From positions 1 to 64,000 of the forward strand of contig NZ_AVSQ01000016.1 of the NCBI RefSeq assembly GCF_000685395.1: a stretch of 64,000 nucleotides of DNA. The letters are read 5' to 3'. Made by a program: the position numbers and the translations under genes. Positions 23,572 through 32,098 of the stretch are shown one piece after another. How positions within the stretch are numbered: the first letter of the stretch is position 1; the number at the start of each line of letters is the position of its first letter. Under the pieces are notes generated by a model. It was given only the letters and a program-made list of their open reading frames with translations, was not told where the DNA came from and made no database searches. Origin of the DNA: Candidatus Nitrosotenuis chungbukensis (GTDB lineage: Archaea; Thermoproteota; Nitrososphaeria; Nitrososphaerales; Nitrosopumilaceae).

Positions 23572-26256
23572 ATGGTGTTTAAAACTAGCATAATTTCTTT
23601 GGTAATATCATTTTTAATTTTTGTCCCTGTAATATCGTATCAACAAAATACCGGCTCAGTTGAGGTGACCATAAGAAACGAAAACGGCGATAGGGTGACA
23701 CCTGACCTCTTATCCGTTAAAGTGTATCAGGATTTTTCAAGCGTGCCATTCAAAGAGATCACCTCACTCATCGATAATCCGCTTGTTGTAGACTCGTTGC
23801 CATTAGGGCATCGGTACAAGTTTGAAGTATACATGAATAGCCTGTACGGAGACGTGGCGTTTGTTGATCTACAAAAAAGTCAGGACAAAGTCGAGATAGT
23901 AATAAAAAACCCTGGCGGCATACGCCTTTCTGTATTTTATGGCGACGGTGAGACTCCGCTCACAAATGCGGATGTTTGGATAAAATCGTTTGATGGTAAG
24001 TCATGGGGTTATTCTGGAACTGACGAAAGTGGCCAAACCCTTAGAATGTGGCTGTACCCAACAATGAAAGACACTGATTATTATTATGCTGAAATTGCCC
24101 TGGGGCCTGACCTGAAATATGTTCAGACACCAGTCAAATTACTGCCAAATGTTGCTCAAGAACTCAAAGTTGTAACACAATGGCCTACTGTTGTGGATAA
24201 ACTAATCACAATTGAGGTGTACAATACAACAAATACGAAGGTTGCCAAGTCCGACGGGGAATTTATTGCGCAATTATACGATGGCAAGAAAAACAAACTG
24301 GCCGATTCCTTGGTATCTGATAAGGGTCTTGCTGGATTTGCAAAACTAAAAGTTGGCACATATGCCATACATATAAAATCAAAATCCTCAGATGGTCAGC
24401 TAACTACTCTGGCCTCAAAAAAAATCACCATATCTGGCCCTGAGAACGTTTTCAAAATTTACTTGCATAATCCTGAGCTGAATTCCGAGTATCTGAACTG
24501 TAATTGCGTGGCATTTCGTCTGGATGATATTCAGGATTATTTTCTAAATGGTGCTCAAATTGACATAATCAACATGTTCGCACAAAAACAGTCTAGTCTT
24601 ACACTTGGAGTCGTCGCAAATGTGTTTGGCGATGATCCAAATCTGGTTCCTCTTGTTAAGAATATGCTAACCGATAAAAGCCTTGATCTGGAAATAGCAA
24701 ATCACAGCTGGACGCATCGAATAATGACTGCACTGACAAAGGATCAGCAGGCAGACGACTTTGCAAAATCAAACAAAAAAATCCACGATGTGTTGGGAGT
24801 TACTCCGACTACGTTTATTCCGCCAGAAAACCTGTACAATGATGATACGATTGCAATACTAAAACAAAATAATTTTACGCAGATCAGCTCTCATACATCA
24901 ACTTCAAAATCACCTCCGTTCCAAAAGTCAAGCCTTTACTATTTCCCCGCTTCCACACAAACATCGATACTTGATAGGCAAGAGGCAAATTGGAAAGTTC
25001 AATCAGTGGGCAAGGTGCTTGATGGGATAAATGAAAGCCTGTTCAATTATGGCTATGCCGTAGTGATGATGCATCCACACGAATTCTCTACATATTCCGA
25101 TGGGATCTACCAAAACAAAGTCAATCAAACTCAGGTGCAACAACTTGGATTGCTAATAGACAAGGTCAAAAGCCAAGGGCTTAAAATAGTGACAATCGAT
25201 AAAATAAGTTCCTTTGACAAACCTGCGCCACAAAAGCAACCTGCTACTGACACTCCAAAAGAGCCTCTGACCTGTAACTGTGTTGCATTTAGGATGGACA
25301 ACATACAGGATTTCTACCTAAATGATGTGCAAAATGCCGCAATTGGCAGATTTAGTGAAAAAAATGCCCAGCTTACAATTAGTGTAATTGGGCAATTCTT
25401 TGGCAATGATCCAAAAGCCGTTGATCTGATAAAAGAGAAAATCCAAAGCAAGACAACTCTCCGAATAGCAAACAGAGGATGGGAATATGTAGATCACACG
25501 GCATATGACAAGGAAAAACAAGCCGCCAGCATCAAAAAAACCAACGACAAGATATTCCAGATACTGCAAGTAAAATCTGTCATATTTGCCCCGCCATTGG
25601 ACTCGTTTAACAAGGAAACAATTGAGGCCGCAAATCAAAACAACGTGCGCTACTTTAGTGCAAGCATTGTACGTGATCCTCCCCCATATGCTGACTCACT
25701 AAAACATGTTCCAAGTACTGCATTGCTTGCAAGTCTGATGGATGATGATCCGTTTTACGCTGGAACCATACCTGAAAAGGCGCTTACCAAAATTAAATCG
25801 AACATAAGCCAAAATGGTTACGCTGTAATCAGTCTGCAATCCCAAGACTTTGCCGCCAAAGATGGCAAATTGTTTAAAAATGAAGTCGATTCAAGCAAAC
25901 TCCAATTGTTGGATACCATACTAGATGATCTAAAATCGAGCGGGATAAGCATAGTTGCACTAGATGAAATTCCATCGATTCTGGAAAACAAGTCTCTAGT
26001 CATCCCGGACACTGCTAAGGACAATGCCGGTTTGTGGTCAAAGGGGCAGATGTCTGATTCTGATTTTACGAAAGAACTCAAATACTTGGTGGAACAGAAA
26101 ATTCTGCAAATTCCAAATTCACAAATTAGCGGTGAGCAAAAAATTCCGCCCTGGGTCAAAAACATTGCCGGCTGGTGGGCAGAAGACAAAATAGGAAACG
26201 CTGATTTTGTAAAAGGAATCCAGTATCTGATGGAACATGGAATAATTCGAATCTAG
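23572..26256 (+). CDS. Secreted tandem NodB/polysaccharide-deacetylase-like protein
   Basis: 894 residues. A signal peptide (1-23) is followed by beta-rich Ig-like/carboxypeptidase-regulatory-like segments to ~300. A first NodB-like domain (~305-545) has C-N-C-V-A-F-R-L-D-D (metal Asp pair), N-H-S-W-T-H (the H-x3-H metal site) and M-M-H-P-H near its end. A second copy (~565-800) starts C-N-C-V-A-F-R-M-D-N and has N-R-G-W-E-Y in place of N-H-S-W-T-H, so its metal site is lost. The last ~80 residues contain two W-x2-G/D-Q/K-x-S/G-D-x-D/D-F repeats also found in the blue-copper protein at 34.5 kb. Deacetylation of a surface glycan is a likely role of copy 1. The gene ends in a CTAG shared with the convergent neighbour. 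Confidence 0.8.
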   Translation: MVFKTSIISLVISFLIFVPVISYQQNTGSVEVTIRNENGDRVTPDLLSVKVYQDFSSVPFKEITSLIDNPLVVDSLPLGHRYKFEVYMNSLYGDVAFVDLQKSQDKVEIVIKNPGGIRLSVFYGDGETPLTNADVWIKSFDGKSWGYSGTDESGQTLRMWLYPTMKDTDYYYAEIALGPDLKYVQTPVKLLPNVAQELKVVTQWPTVVDKLITIEVYNTTNTKVAKSDGEFIAQLYDGKKNKLADSLVSDKGLAGFAKLKVGTYAIHIKSKSSDGQLTTLASKKITISGPENVFKIYLHNPELNSEYLNCNCVAFRLDDIQDYFLNGAQIDIINMFAQKQSSLTLGVVANVFGDDPNLVPLVKNMLTDKSLDLEIANHSWTHRIMTALTKDQQADDFAKSNKKIHDVLGVTPTTFIPPENLYNDDTIAILKQNNFTQISSHTSTSKSPPFQKSSLYYFPASTQTSILDRQEANWKVQSVGKVLDGINESLFNYGYAVVMMHPHEFSTYSDGIYQNKVNQTQVQQLGLLIDKVKSQGLKIVTIDKISSFDKPAPQKQPATDTPKEPLTCNCVAFRMDNIQDFYLNDVQNAAIGRFSEKNAQLTISVIGQFFGNDPKAVDLIKEKIQSKTTLRIANRGWEYVDHTAYDKEKQAASIKKTNDKIFQILQVKSVIFAPPLDSFNKETIEAANQNNVRYFSASIVRDPPPYADSLKHVPSTALLASLMDDDPFYAGTIPEKALTKIKSNISQNGYAVISLQSQDFAAKDGKLFKNEVDSSKLQLLDTILDDLKSSGISIVALDEIPSILENKSLVIPDTAKDNAGLWSKGQMSDSDFTKELKYLVEQKILQIPNSQISGEQKIPPWVKNIAGWWAEDKIGNADFVKGIQYLMEHGIIRI

Positions 26257-26576
26257 CTTGGATATGATGTTCCTGGGCCGACACTGTCTTCTGGCTTTAC
26301 GTCCTGATCCCACTTGCCCCTGACCCCTTTGATCAAGAAAAATATTCCTAGTCCGATCAAGCCTACGACCAGTCCGAAAAATAAGATTCGGTTTTGCAGT
26401 ACTGTATCGCAGTCTATTTTGATTTGTTTTCCGTCGTCAGAAAATTCGTAACAGTCCTCAAATTCTTCTGCCTGAATTGCCGCATTGTAGTAAGAGTGGC
26501 CAAAGATCCCAAATATCAAAAACCCTGCAAAGACAAGTGCAATCCCAATCATTGTGAACCGCGTGTCGCTCAACAA
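26253..26576 (-). CDS. Two-helix membrane protein
   Basis: 107 residues with transmembrane helices at ~8-26 and ~66-84, an acidic extracellular loop between them containing two Cys (D-C-Y-E-F, D-C-D-T), and a polar C-terminal tail ending G-T-S-Y-P-S. No family is recognised beyond small thaumarchaeal membrane proteins. Its stop overlaps that of the NodB-like gene (CTAG at 26253-26256). It lies 17 nt downstream of the SRPBCC gene on the same strand, so the two may be co-transcribed. Confidence 0.6.
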   Translation of the reverse strand: MLSDTRFTMIGIALVFAGFLIFGIFGHSYYNAAIQAEEFEDCYEFSDDGKQIKIDCDTVLQNRILFFGLVVGLIGLGIFFLIKGVRGKWDQDVKPEDSVGPGTSYPS

Positions 26577-26593
26577 AAAATCAATGCACGAAC

Positions 26594-27073
26594 TCAGTTA
26601 TGTTGCTTTTCTATTCTTGCCTTGAGGGTTTTAAGCGAGTTTGCGTAAAACGACTCCATAAACGACAAAAACTCTTCAAACTGCCTTCTGTCTGATTTCT
26701 CACTTATTAGAAATGAATTCCATAGGACGTACGAGGAATTTTTCCTAGGTGTGATGGATATGGTTGCGTGATACCCTCGCAGTGGAAGACCGCTTGTAGC
26801 AATGTATGACAGGTATTGCTCGTCTCTCCAGCCTGTGACATATTCATCAACAACGCTGCCGTCAGAAAACCACAGTCTCCTTGCCCCGCCGATCCCGTAC
26901 TTTGCCTTTGAAAGAAATTCTGCCTTTTTGATGTCTGCAATCCAGTCTGGGAGGCCAACTATGTTGCTGATTTCTTTCCAGACGTTCTTTTTTGATGCGT
27001 TAATCGTCACTGCCTGCAATACAGTTCCGCAATACTGGCCGTTTCCGTCCTCGGCAAGTATTGTAGTTCCCAT
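26594..27073 (-). CDS. SRPBCC (START/polyketide-cyclase-like) ligand-binding protein
   Basis: 159 residues. The helix-grip fold is suggested by V-T-I-N-A-S-K-K-N-V-W-K-E-I-S-N, L-P-D-W-I-A-D-I-K-K-A-E-F and G-I-G-G-A-R-R-L-W-F-S-D-G-S-V-V-D-E. A long C-terminal helix follows (F-E-E-F-L-S-F-M-E-S-F-Y-A-N-S-L-K-T-L). Members bind hydrophobic ligands in a deep pocket. The ligand is not predictable. Confidence 0.75.
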   Translation of the reverse strand: MGTTILAEDGNGQYCGTVLQAVTINASKKNVWKEISNIVGLPDWIADIKKAEFLSKAKYGIGGARRLWFSDGSVVDEYVTGWRDEQYLSYIATSGLPLRGYHATISITPRKNSSYVLWNSFLISEKSDRRQFEEFLSFMESFYANSLKTLKARIEKQHN

Positions 27074-27161
27074 GCATTGGAATGATGCATGCTGTTTTAA
27101 ATTTGTAAACTTTTAAACTGTCATTCGACACGTATACATCTAATCAAAAGGTATTGAGATC

Positions 27162-28436
27162 ATGGTTTTTGGATGGAATAAAAAGAAAACAGAAAAAGAA
27201 GAGAGTGTCCTATCCTCAAGGGAAATCAAACTGGATCAGATATCTGCAATACTATCTGATCTGAAAAACTCTAGACAAAAACACCTCGTCGAGAACACGG
27301 CCCCTCTGTTTTCAAACATACAAGACGAGCTAAACTCCATTCTAAAAATAATAGATCACCTCTCACATGACAGCCTAAAGATAGACGACATTGATAACCA
27401 GCTAAAGATAATCGTGACAAGAAGCAAGACCGAAGTAATAAGCATCATATCCAAAGAGGCCAAGGCCAAGATGCCTCAACTAGGCACACTTGATGATGTA
27501 AAAAAAGCAACAGAACTTGCGTCCCAAGCCTTAAAAAAAATAGGCGACGTGCTTGGAAAGAACAGCAGGGTAATTCACGTATTTGCAAAAAAATATGCGC
27601 AGGACCTAAAGGATCATCTTGCAACAATCAACACAAACTACATGTCAGCACTGCAACTGCTTGACAATTATGTGAAATTTGAGTCTGACGAATCACTCAT
27701 CAAAGAAAAAACGAACAAAATTATCGATATGATTCAAATCATAACTGACAAAAGCGCACAAATACCGAAACTAAAAACGATGCACGATCATCTTGCCGCT
27801 TCCATATCTGAGCTCAAAAGTAAAACTGATTTGCTAAAGTCGAGCCCACAGCACGCCAAATATCTTGAGATAAAAAATCAAATCGAGCAAAACAAAAAAG
27901 AAGAAAATAAACTCTACAAGGAAATAGACGAAGAGTTCTCAAAAATATCGCGACCGCTTGGCAAGTATTTTTACGTGACCTCGCTTGAAAAGCCCCTCAA
28001 AATTCTCATGGAAGATCTAATTCATGATCCTGCAAAGACAATCACCACCCAAAACAAGGGCTCGATAATTGTTATTCTGGAATCCTGCATGAAAGGAACC
28101 CTGTCTGGTGCCGTCTCAGTAAAGGAAGCCGACAAATCCGTAGATCATATCAGTGCCATAATTCGAAAGATTGACGATTTTCTCGTACGCAAGAACGCTC
28201 TAATGCAAAAAGATCAGGACCTCCAAAGCCAACTTGGGATTTTTGATATTGATGCGTTTGAAGAACTTGAGCAAAAATTACAAAAGACAATAACTGACAA
28301 AAACGACATGGAATCAAAAATTAAGAAACTTGAATCCGATCTGGCTCAGGAAACAAGCAACCGCGCACACGCAATTTCGGAATTGGGACGTGACTTGCAA
28401 AGTATTTCAAATACGAAATATGTCATTTTGGTGTAG
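27162..28436 (+). CDS. Large cytoplasmic coiled-coil protein
   Basis: 424 residues, no signal peptide. It is almost entirely alpha-helical with heptad-like patterns (I-K-N-Q-I-E-Q-N-K-K-E-E-N-K-L-Y-K-E-I, L-E-Q-K-L-Q-K-T-I-T-D-K-N-D-M-E) and a central less-coiled part around 255-330. It begins M-V-F-G-W-N-K-K-K-T. The JAMM protease gene starts 11 nt after its stop and the pair is almost certainly one operon, so the coiled coil may be a substrate, scaffold or partner for the protease. No enzymatic motif is seen. Confidence 0.7.
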   Translation: MVFGWNKKKTEKEESVLSSREIKLDQISAILSDLKNSRQKHLVENTAPLFSNIQDELNSILKIIDHLSHDSLKIDDIDNQLKIIVTRSKTEVISIISKEAKAKMPQLGTLDDVKKATELASQALKKIGDVLGKNSRVIHVFAKKYAQDLKDHLATINTNYMSALQLLDNYVKFESDESLIKEKTNKIIDMIQIITDKSAQIPKLKTMHDHLAASISELKSKTDLLKSSPQHAKYLEIKNQIEQNKKEENKLYKEIDEEFSKISRPLGKYFYVTSLEKPLKILMEDLIHDPAKTITTQNKGSIIVILESCMKGTLSGAVSVKEADKSVDHISAIIRKIDDFLVRKNALMQKDQDLQSQLGIFDIDAFEELEQKLQKTITDKNDMESKIKKLESDLAQETSNRAHAISELGRDLQSISNTKYVILV

Positions 28437-28447
28437 GTTGATGAAAC

Positions 28448-28843
28448 ATGGCTGACGAATCTCGTAGAAAAGTAGTGCTGAAAAAAGATCCACTTGATGG
28501 TATTTTGTCATATTGCAAAATGAAACACCCAAACGAAGGAATACTGATACTCAAGGGCAAGTCAAAAAAGGGAATCATAACAATAGATAGTCTTGTAATC
28601 CCGCCGTTTTCATATGGCGGCCAGACCTTTGCCGGATTTCCTCACTCGTTTTTGCCGTTTGACCTGTCATACGTGGGTATAGTTCACTCGCATCCTACCG
28701 GCCCTGCAGATCCTTCCGTAACTGACATGCAGAACTTTTTTGGCCTAGTTTCGCTAATAGTTAAATCCCCATACGAAAACAGCGAGGACGTTTTTGCCTG
28801 GGATAGCGACGGAAACTCGCTTGAAATAATTTTTGAAGACTAG
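28448..28843 (+). CDS. JAMM/MPN+ metalloprotease (Mov34 family)
   Basis: 131 residues. The JAMM signature is complete: Glu30 in N-E-G-I-L, His80-x-His82, Ser90 and Asp93 (H-x-H-x10-D) in H-S-H-P-T-G-P-A-D-P-S-V-T-D. JAMM enzymes are zinc isopeptidases; archaeal members remove small ubiquitin-like modifiers (SAMP) or process related proteins. The length is normal for a stand-alone archaeal JAMM. It lies directly behind the coiled-coil gene and ahead of a zinc-ribbon membrane protein, and Cdc48 is encoded elsewhere in the window. Confidence 0.88.
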   Translation: MADESRRKVVLKKDPLDGILSYCKMKHPNEGILILKGKSKKGIITIDSLVIPPFSYGGQTFAGFPHSFLPFDLSYVGIVHSHPTGPADPSVTDMQNFFGLVSLIVKSPYENSEDVFAWDSDGNSLEIIFED

Positions 28844-28985
28844 GGGTCGTTCCAGACTGATTTTGTCGCAAGCGCGGCATTCTCGCAGTTATTAACTGAT
28901 ATTACCGTGCGCGATTTGCTCTAGGCTAGATAAAGCCGCAGTAACTATGTTGTGCCTAGTATCGCGTAGTTCGCATGGGCTAAAC

Positions 28986-28993
28986 TTTATAAG
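28986..28993 (+). promoter_or_regulatory. TATA-like box for the zinc-ribbon membrane protein
   Basis: TTTATAAG centred 26-27 nt upstream of a TTG at 29016; it argues that translation starts there and not at the ATG at 28947, which lies upstream of the box. Confidence 0.5.
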
Positions 28994-29015
28994 GTTTTTT
29001 CGAAGATTGATTGTA

Positions 29016-29333
29016 TTGTACAGCTATAGAAACTACCTGATCTTTCTGTTTGCATCGCTTGCAGTAAGCATTGGACTGCAGATGATATTGCCGTTCCCAT
29101 ATGGGCTGGCAGCAGCACTTGCAATTTTCATAATTTTGCCGCTTTTCATAAGGCGCCGATACATGAGCCGAGTCAAGGGATATGGAGGAGATTCGGGAGG
29201 TGGCGGCGGATTCTTTGGACTAAATCAGGAAGGAGGCGGAGGAGTAAAGTACGTCTGTCTGACATGCAATCACCGATTCAAGGGCGCGATGTGTCCTAGA
29301 TGCGGCTCAAAAATGAAGCGCGCCGACTTTTAG
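29016..29333 (+). CDS. Membrane protein with a C-terminal zinc ribbon
   Basis: 105 residues from TTG 29016 (see the promoter). There are two short hydrophobic helices (I-F-L-F-A-S-L-A-V-S-I-G-L and A-A-L-A-I-F-I-I-L-P-L), a basic R-R-R stop-transfer, a glycine-rich linker (Y-G-G-D-S-G-G-G-G-G), and a zinc ribbon C-L-T-C-x8-C-P-R-C-G. A basic tail completes it. The ribbon would face the cytoplasm. The role is unknown; position suggests a link to the JAMM/coiled-coil operon. Confidence 0.7.
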   Translation: MYSYRNYLIFLFASLAVSIGLQMILPFPYGLAAALAIFIILPLFIRRRYMSRVKGYGGDSGGGGGFFGLNQEGGGGVKYVCLTCNHRFKGAMCPRCGSKMKRADF

Positions 29334-29340
29334 CCTAATC

Positions 29341-29664
29341 ATGACACTTGAGGATCTTAGGAAAAAGGCAATCTATCAAAATTCAATTGATACGTGGATT
29401 GTGGCGTGCGAAGAAAAAAACATAGATTGGTACGAGACTGAGAACTACAAAAAATTTGTCGCGTATCTTCTGAAAAGCGGACTCAACATGAAAAAATTCC
29501 CACTGTGCATAAAGGAAACGGGGGGAATTTATGAGCGCGGAAAGGACAAGACAAAGTTTGCCGAAATACTGGCGCAGTACAACGAGCCAAACTCTGCAGC
29601 ATACACGTTAAAGCTAAACGACCAAACCGTAAGCATAATTCGAAATTTTACTCTGGATTCCTAG
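29341..29664 (+). CDS. Small conserved cytoplasmic protein
   Basis: 107 residues, no signal or membrane helix. The sequence alternates helices (T-L-E-D-L-R-K-K-A, F-V-A-Y-L-L-K-S-G-L-N) and a short E-R-G-K-D-K-T-K-F-A-E loop. No family is recognised. It starts 7 nt after the zinc-ribbon gene, so it is likely the last gene of that transcript. It ends in a CTAG shared with the convergent DppC gene. Confidence 0.55.
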   Translation: MTLEDLRKKAIYQNSIDTWIVACEEKNIDWYETENYKKFVAYLLKSGLNMKKFPLCIKETGGIYERGKDKTKFAEILAQYNEPNSAAYTLKLNDQTVSIIRNFTLDS

Positions 29665-31013
29665 CGTTTTATTCTAAAAGTATCAAGGGAGTTCCCGACA
29701 AAAACAAAGGCAAGCCCTGTAATCGTTATCATTATTCCTGGAGGGATTACCCACCACCACAATCCCCGAGTTACGGCACCGTGCTTGCTTGCGTCATGAA
29801 GTATTTGACCCCATGTGGGGAAGCTTGGATCCCCAAGACCCAAAAAGCTCAGCCCTGCCTCAGTTGTAATTGCCGCTGGCACCGATATCGCAATGCTTGC
29901 GAGCGCATATGGCATGATCTGGGGTATGATGTGCTTGAAGATTATCTTTGAGCTTTTCTGACCCATTGCTTTTGACGCTTCGACAAATTGTCTGTTTTTA
30001 ATCTGAAGTGCCATGCTTCTTGAAACCTTGGCAATTCCAACCCACCCGAAAATCATCAGAAAGCCAATCATCAAAAATATGCTGTTGCTAATCGTTACTG
30101 CCAAGATGATGAGAAACGGAAGAGCTGGCAGGGCGTAAATTATGTCGTTAAATCGCATCATGGATTCGTCAGTCTTTCCGCCCTTGTATCCTGCAAAAAC
30201 CCCATAAACCAAGCCTGATACTACCGATACGACGGAAACTGTTATTCCGATAAACAGTGCAAGCGGCGTGCCCCACAGCAGTCCTATTGCCAGGTCCCGC
30301 CTTTGCTCGTCTGTCCCAATCAAGCCGAAAACCTTGCCGCCTATGATCAGTTTTGAATCATCCATGATACTTTGGGCGTCAGTCGTAGATATTTTTGCCA
30401 CAAAAGTGTATTTCCCCTTTAAGACTTCGTGCGCGTCTGTTTTTGAGAAAACTACCTCCTCAACTGGCATGCTGACTATTGAAAACGCAAATCTGTCTGA
30501 TGCAAGCAGGATGTTTTTTCGTATGGACTCGTTTGTCGAAAAAACCTTGTCTGAAAACACGGTCCTAGACTTCAAATTCGGTAACGAATATGACAGCAAG
30601 TGCAGAGTCATTCCGTCAGGCCTTGTGACGTCAAACTCCAAAACTGGAGTTCCTTGGTATTTGGCAGTGTACTGGTATATGAAATCGCTTGGGAAATAGT
30701 CAAACGCATAGTCCGTCTCAAAACTCTGCATTATTTTTCTTGCATTGTCTCCGGTTTGCACTGTGGTGCTAGTGTTGTCTAGTATCTGGTGCTCCGGGAT
30801 TTTTTTTGCAAGAAAAATATTGACCCATGACGGGAGCGCTGATTTTGGAAATAACGTCCAACTGCTTGGGTTGTTCCATTGCTTGTACGTGTCTAGTGGA
30901 ATGAAAATTATTGTAAACGCTGATACCAAAACCAGGCACAGCAAAATGCCGGCGCCCGTAATTCCTACCCTGCTTTTCAGAACATTTGCACTGAGATCAT
31001 TGAATAATCCCAT
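29661..31013 (-). CDS. DppC/OppC-type ABC transporter permease
   Basis: 450 residues. There is a first helix at ~18-38, a long extracellular insertion (~40-235) unusual for the family, then the BPD_transp_1 core with G-L-L-W-G-T-P-L-A-L-F-I-G and the EAA-loop region (E-A-S-K-A-M-G-Q-K-S-S-K-I-I-F-K-H-I-I-P) that contacts the ATPase. G-L-S-F-L-G-L-G-D-P-S-F-P-T-W-G is a DppC hallmark. With DppB it forms the channel of a peptide or oligo-ligand importer. The dppB gene ends 1 nt upstream. No binding protein or ATPase gene is nearby. Confidence 0.88.
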   Translation of the reverse strand: MGLFNDLSANVLKSRVGITGAGILLCLVLVSAFTIIFIPLDTYKQWNNPSSWTLFPKSALPSWVNIFLAKKIPEHQILDNTSTTVQTGDNARKIMQSFETDYAFDYFPSDFIYQYTAKYQGTPVLEFDVTRPDGMTLHLLSYSLPNLKSRTVFSDKVFSTNESIRKNILLASDRFAFSIVSMPVEEVVFSKTDAHEVLKGKYTFVAKISTTDAQSIMDDSKLIIGGKVFGLIGTDEQRRDLAIGLLWGTPLALFIGITVSVVSVVSGLVYGVFAGYKGGKTDESMMRFNDIIYALPALPFLIILAVTISNSIFLMIGFLMIFGWVGIAKVSRSMALQIKNRQFVEASKAMGQKSSKIIFKHIIPQIMPYALASIAISVPAAITTEAGLSFLGLGDPSFPTWGQILHDASKHGAVTRGLWWWVIPPGIMITITGLAFVFVGNSLDTFRIKR

Positions 31014-31014
31014 G

Positions 31015-32067
31015 CTACACCGTCTTTATCCTTGGATCCAAGTACCCGTACAACAAGTCTGATACAAATATGCTAATTAGGAAAAACGCCGTCAGCACAT
31101 ATGTTGCTCCTATTATCACCGGCAAGTCCATCACGCTTATTGCCTCAAAGTACAGCCTTCCCATGCCTGGCCAGTCAAACACTGCCTCTGTAATGATTGC
31201 CCCTCCAAGTGAGCCTGAAAGGCTCAGTGCAAGTACTGTGATTATGGGGGGTGCTACGTTTTTTAGCGCACTCTGAAAGACGATTTTTCTTTGGGCGACG
31301 CCTATTGTCTTTTTGACTGTGACAAAGTCTTCTTGCATCACGTTTACCATGAAATTACGAACCAAGTATGCCCATGTTCCAAACCCAATTAGGATTATGG
31401 TGATCAATGGGAGTGCCATGTGGTATAGCAGTGCAGGTATGTATCCGGGGTCGCTTGGGGAAATGAGCGGCGTCGCTCTTGCAGGAAACAGATGAAGTGT
31501 AAACGAAAAAACAAAAATCATCATCATTCCTATCCACCACACCGGAAAACTTCCGCTAATCACTGCAAACGCCGATGTTGCCTTGTCTATTTTTGATCCC
31601 GTCCTGCTTCCTGCCAGCGCCCCAAGAAATATTCCGATCATCGATATGATTATGGTGGCAGTGGTGAACAACAAAACGGTCCTTGGCATCTTTTCTAAAA
31701 TTATGTCTGACACCTTCGAGGATCCAGAGTCGCTTGACAAAAACGTCGCATGTCCAAAATCAAGCGTGATTATCTTGTACATGGAAAGCCCGATTCTGTT
31801 TGGCGAATACCACGGGGAGTCAAGGCCGAGCGCTTTGATCCTGTTGTCAATGCTGTTCTGTATGAATTGGTCCAGCTCCTTTGTATCCTTGAAGCTTCCC
31901 ATGAGTGCCCTGTTTTCCGTAATTTCTGACCTGACCTGAATCGACACACCTTTTTTTAGTATAACATCCATGTTGGAGCCGACAAGCATTATTGTCAGCA
32001 AGAGGGTTGTCATTAAAACGCAGAACAGTATGATCCCGCGAGTGGCCAAATACCGCCTAAGTCCCAT
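31015..32067 (-). CDS. DppB/OppB-type ABC transporter permease
   Basis: 350 residues. A signature N-terminus (R-Y-L-A-T-R-G-I-I-L-F-C-V) is followed by an extracellular loop with D-S-P-W-Y-S-P-N-R-I-G, then six helices. The EAA loop is F-V-T-V-K-K-T-I-G-V-A-Q-R-K-I-V-F. G-G-A-I-I-T-E-A-V-F-D-W-P-G-M-G-R-L is typical of DppB. It partners the following DppC. Upstream on the same strand, 31 nt away, are the pseudo-receiver and PIN genes, giving a probable four-gene operon. Confidence 0.88.
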   Translation of the reverse strand: MGLRRYLATRGIILFCVLMTTLLLTIMLVGSNMDVILKKGVSIQVRSEITENRALMGSFKDTKELDQFIQNSIDNRIKALGLDSPWYSPNRIGLSMYKIITLDFGHATFLSSDSGSSKVSDIILEKMPRTVLLFTTATIIISMIGIFLGALAGSRTGSKIDKATSAFAVISGSFPVWWIGMMMIFVFSFTLHLFPARATPLISPSDPGYIPALLYHMALPLITIILIGFGTWAYLVRNFMVNVMQEDFVTVKKTIGVAQRKIVFQSALKNVAPPIITVLALSLSGSLGGAIITEAVFDWPGMGRLYFEAISVMDLPVIIGATYVLTAFFLISIFVSDLLYGYLDPRIKTV

Positions 32068-32098
32068 TGACCAATTTTACAAAATTAGCTTAAAATGT

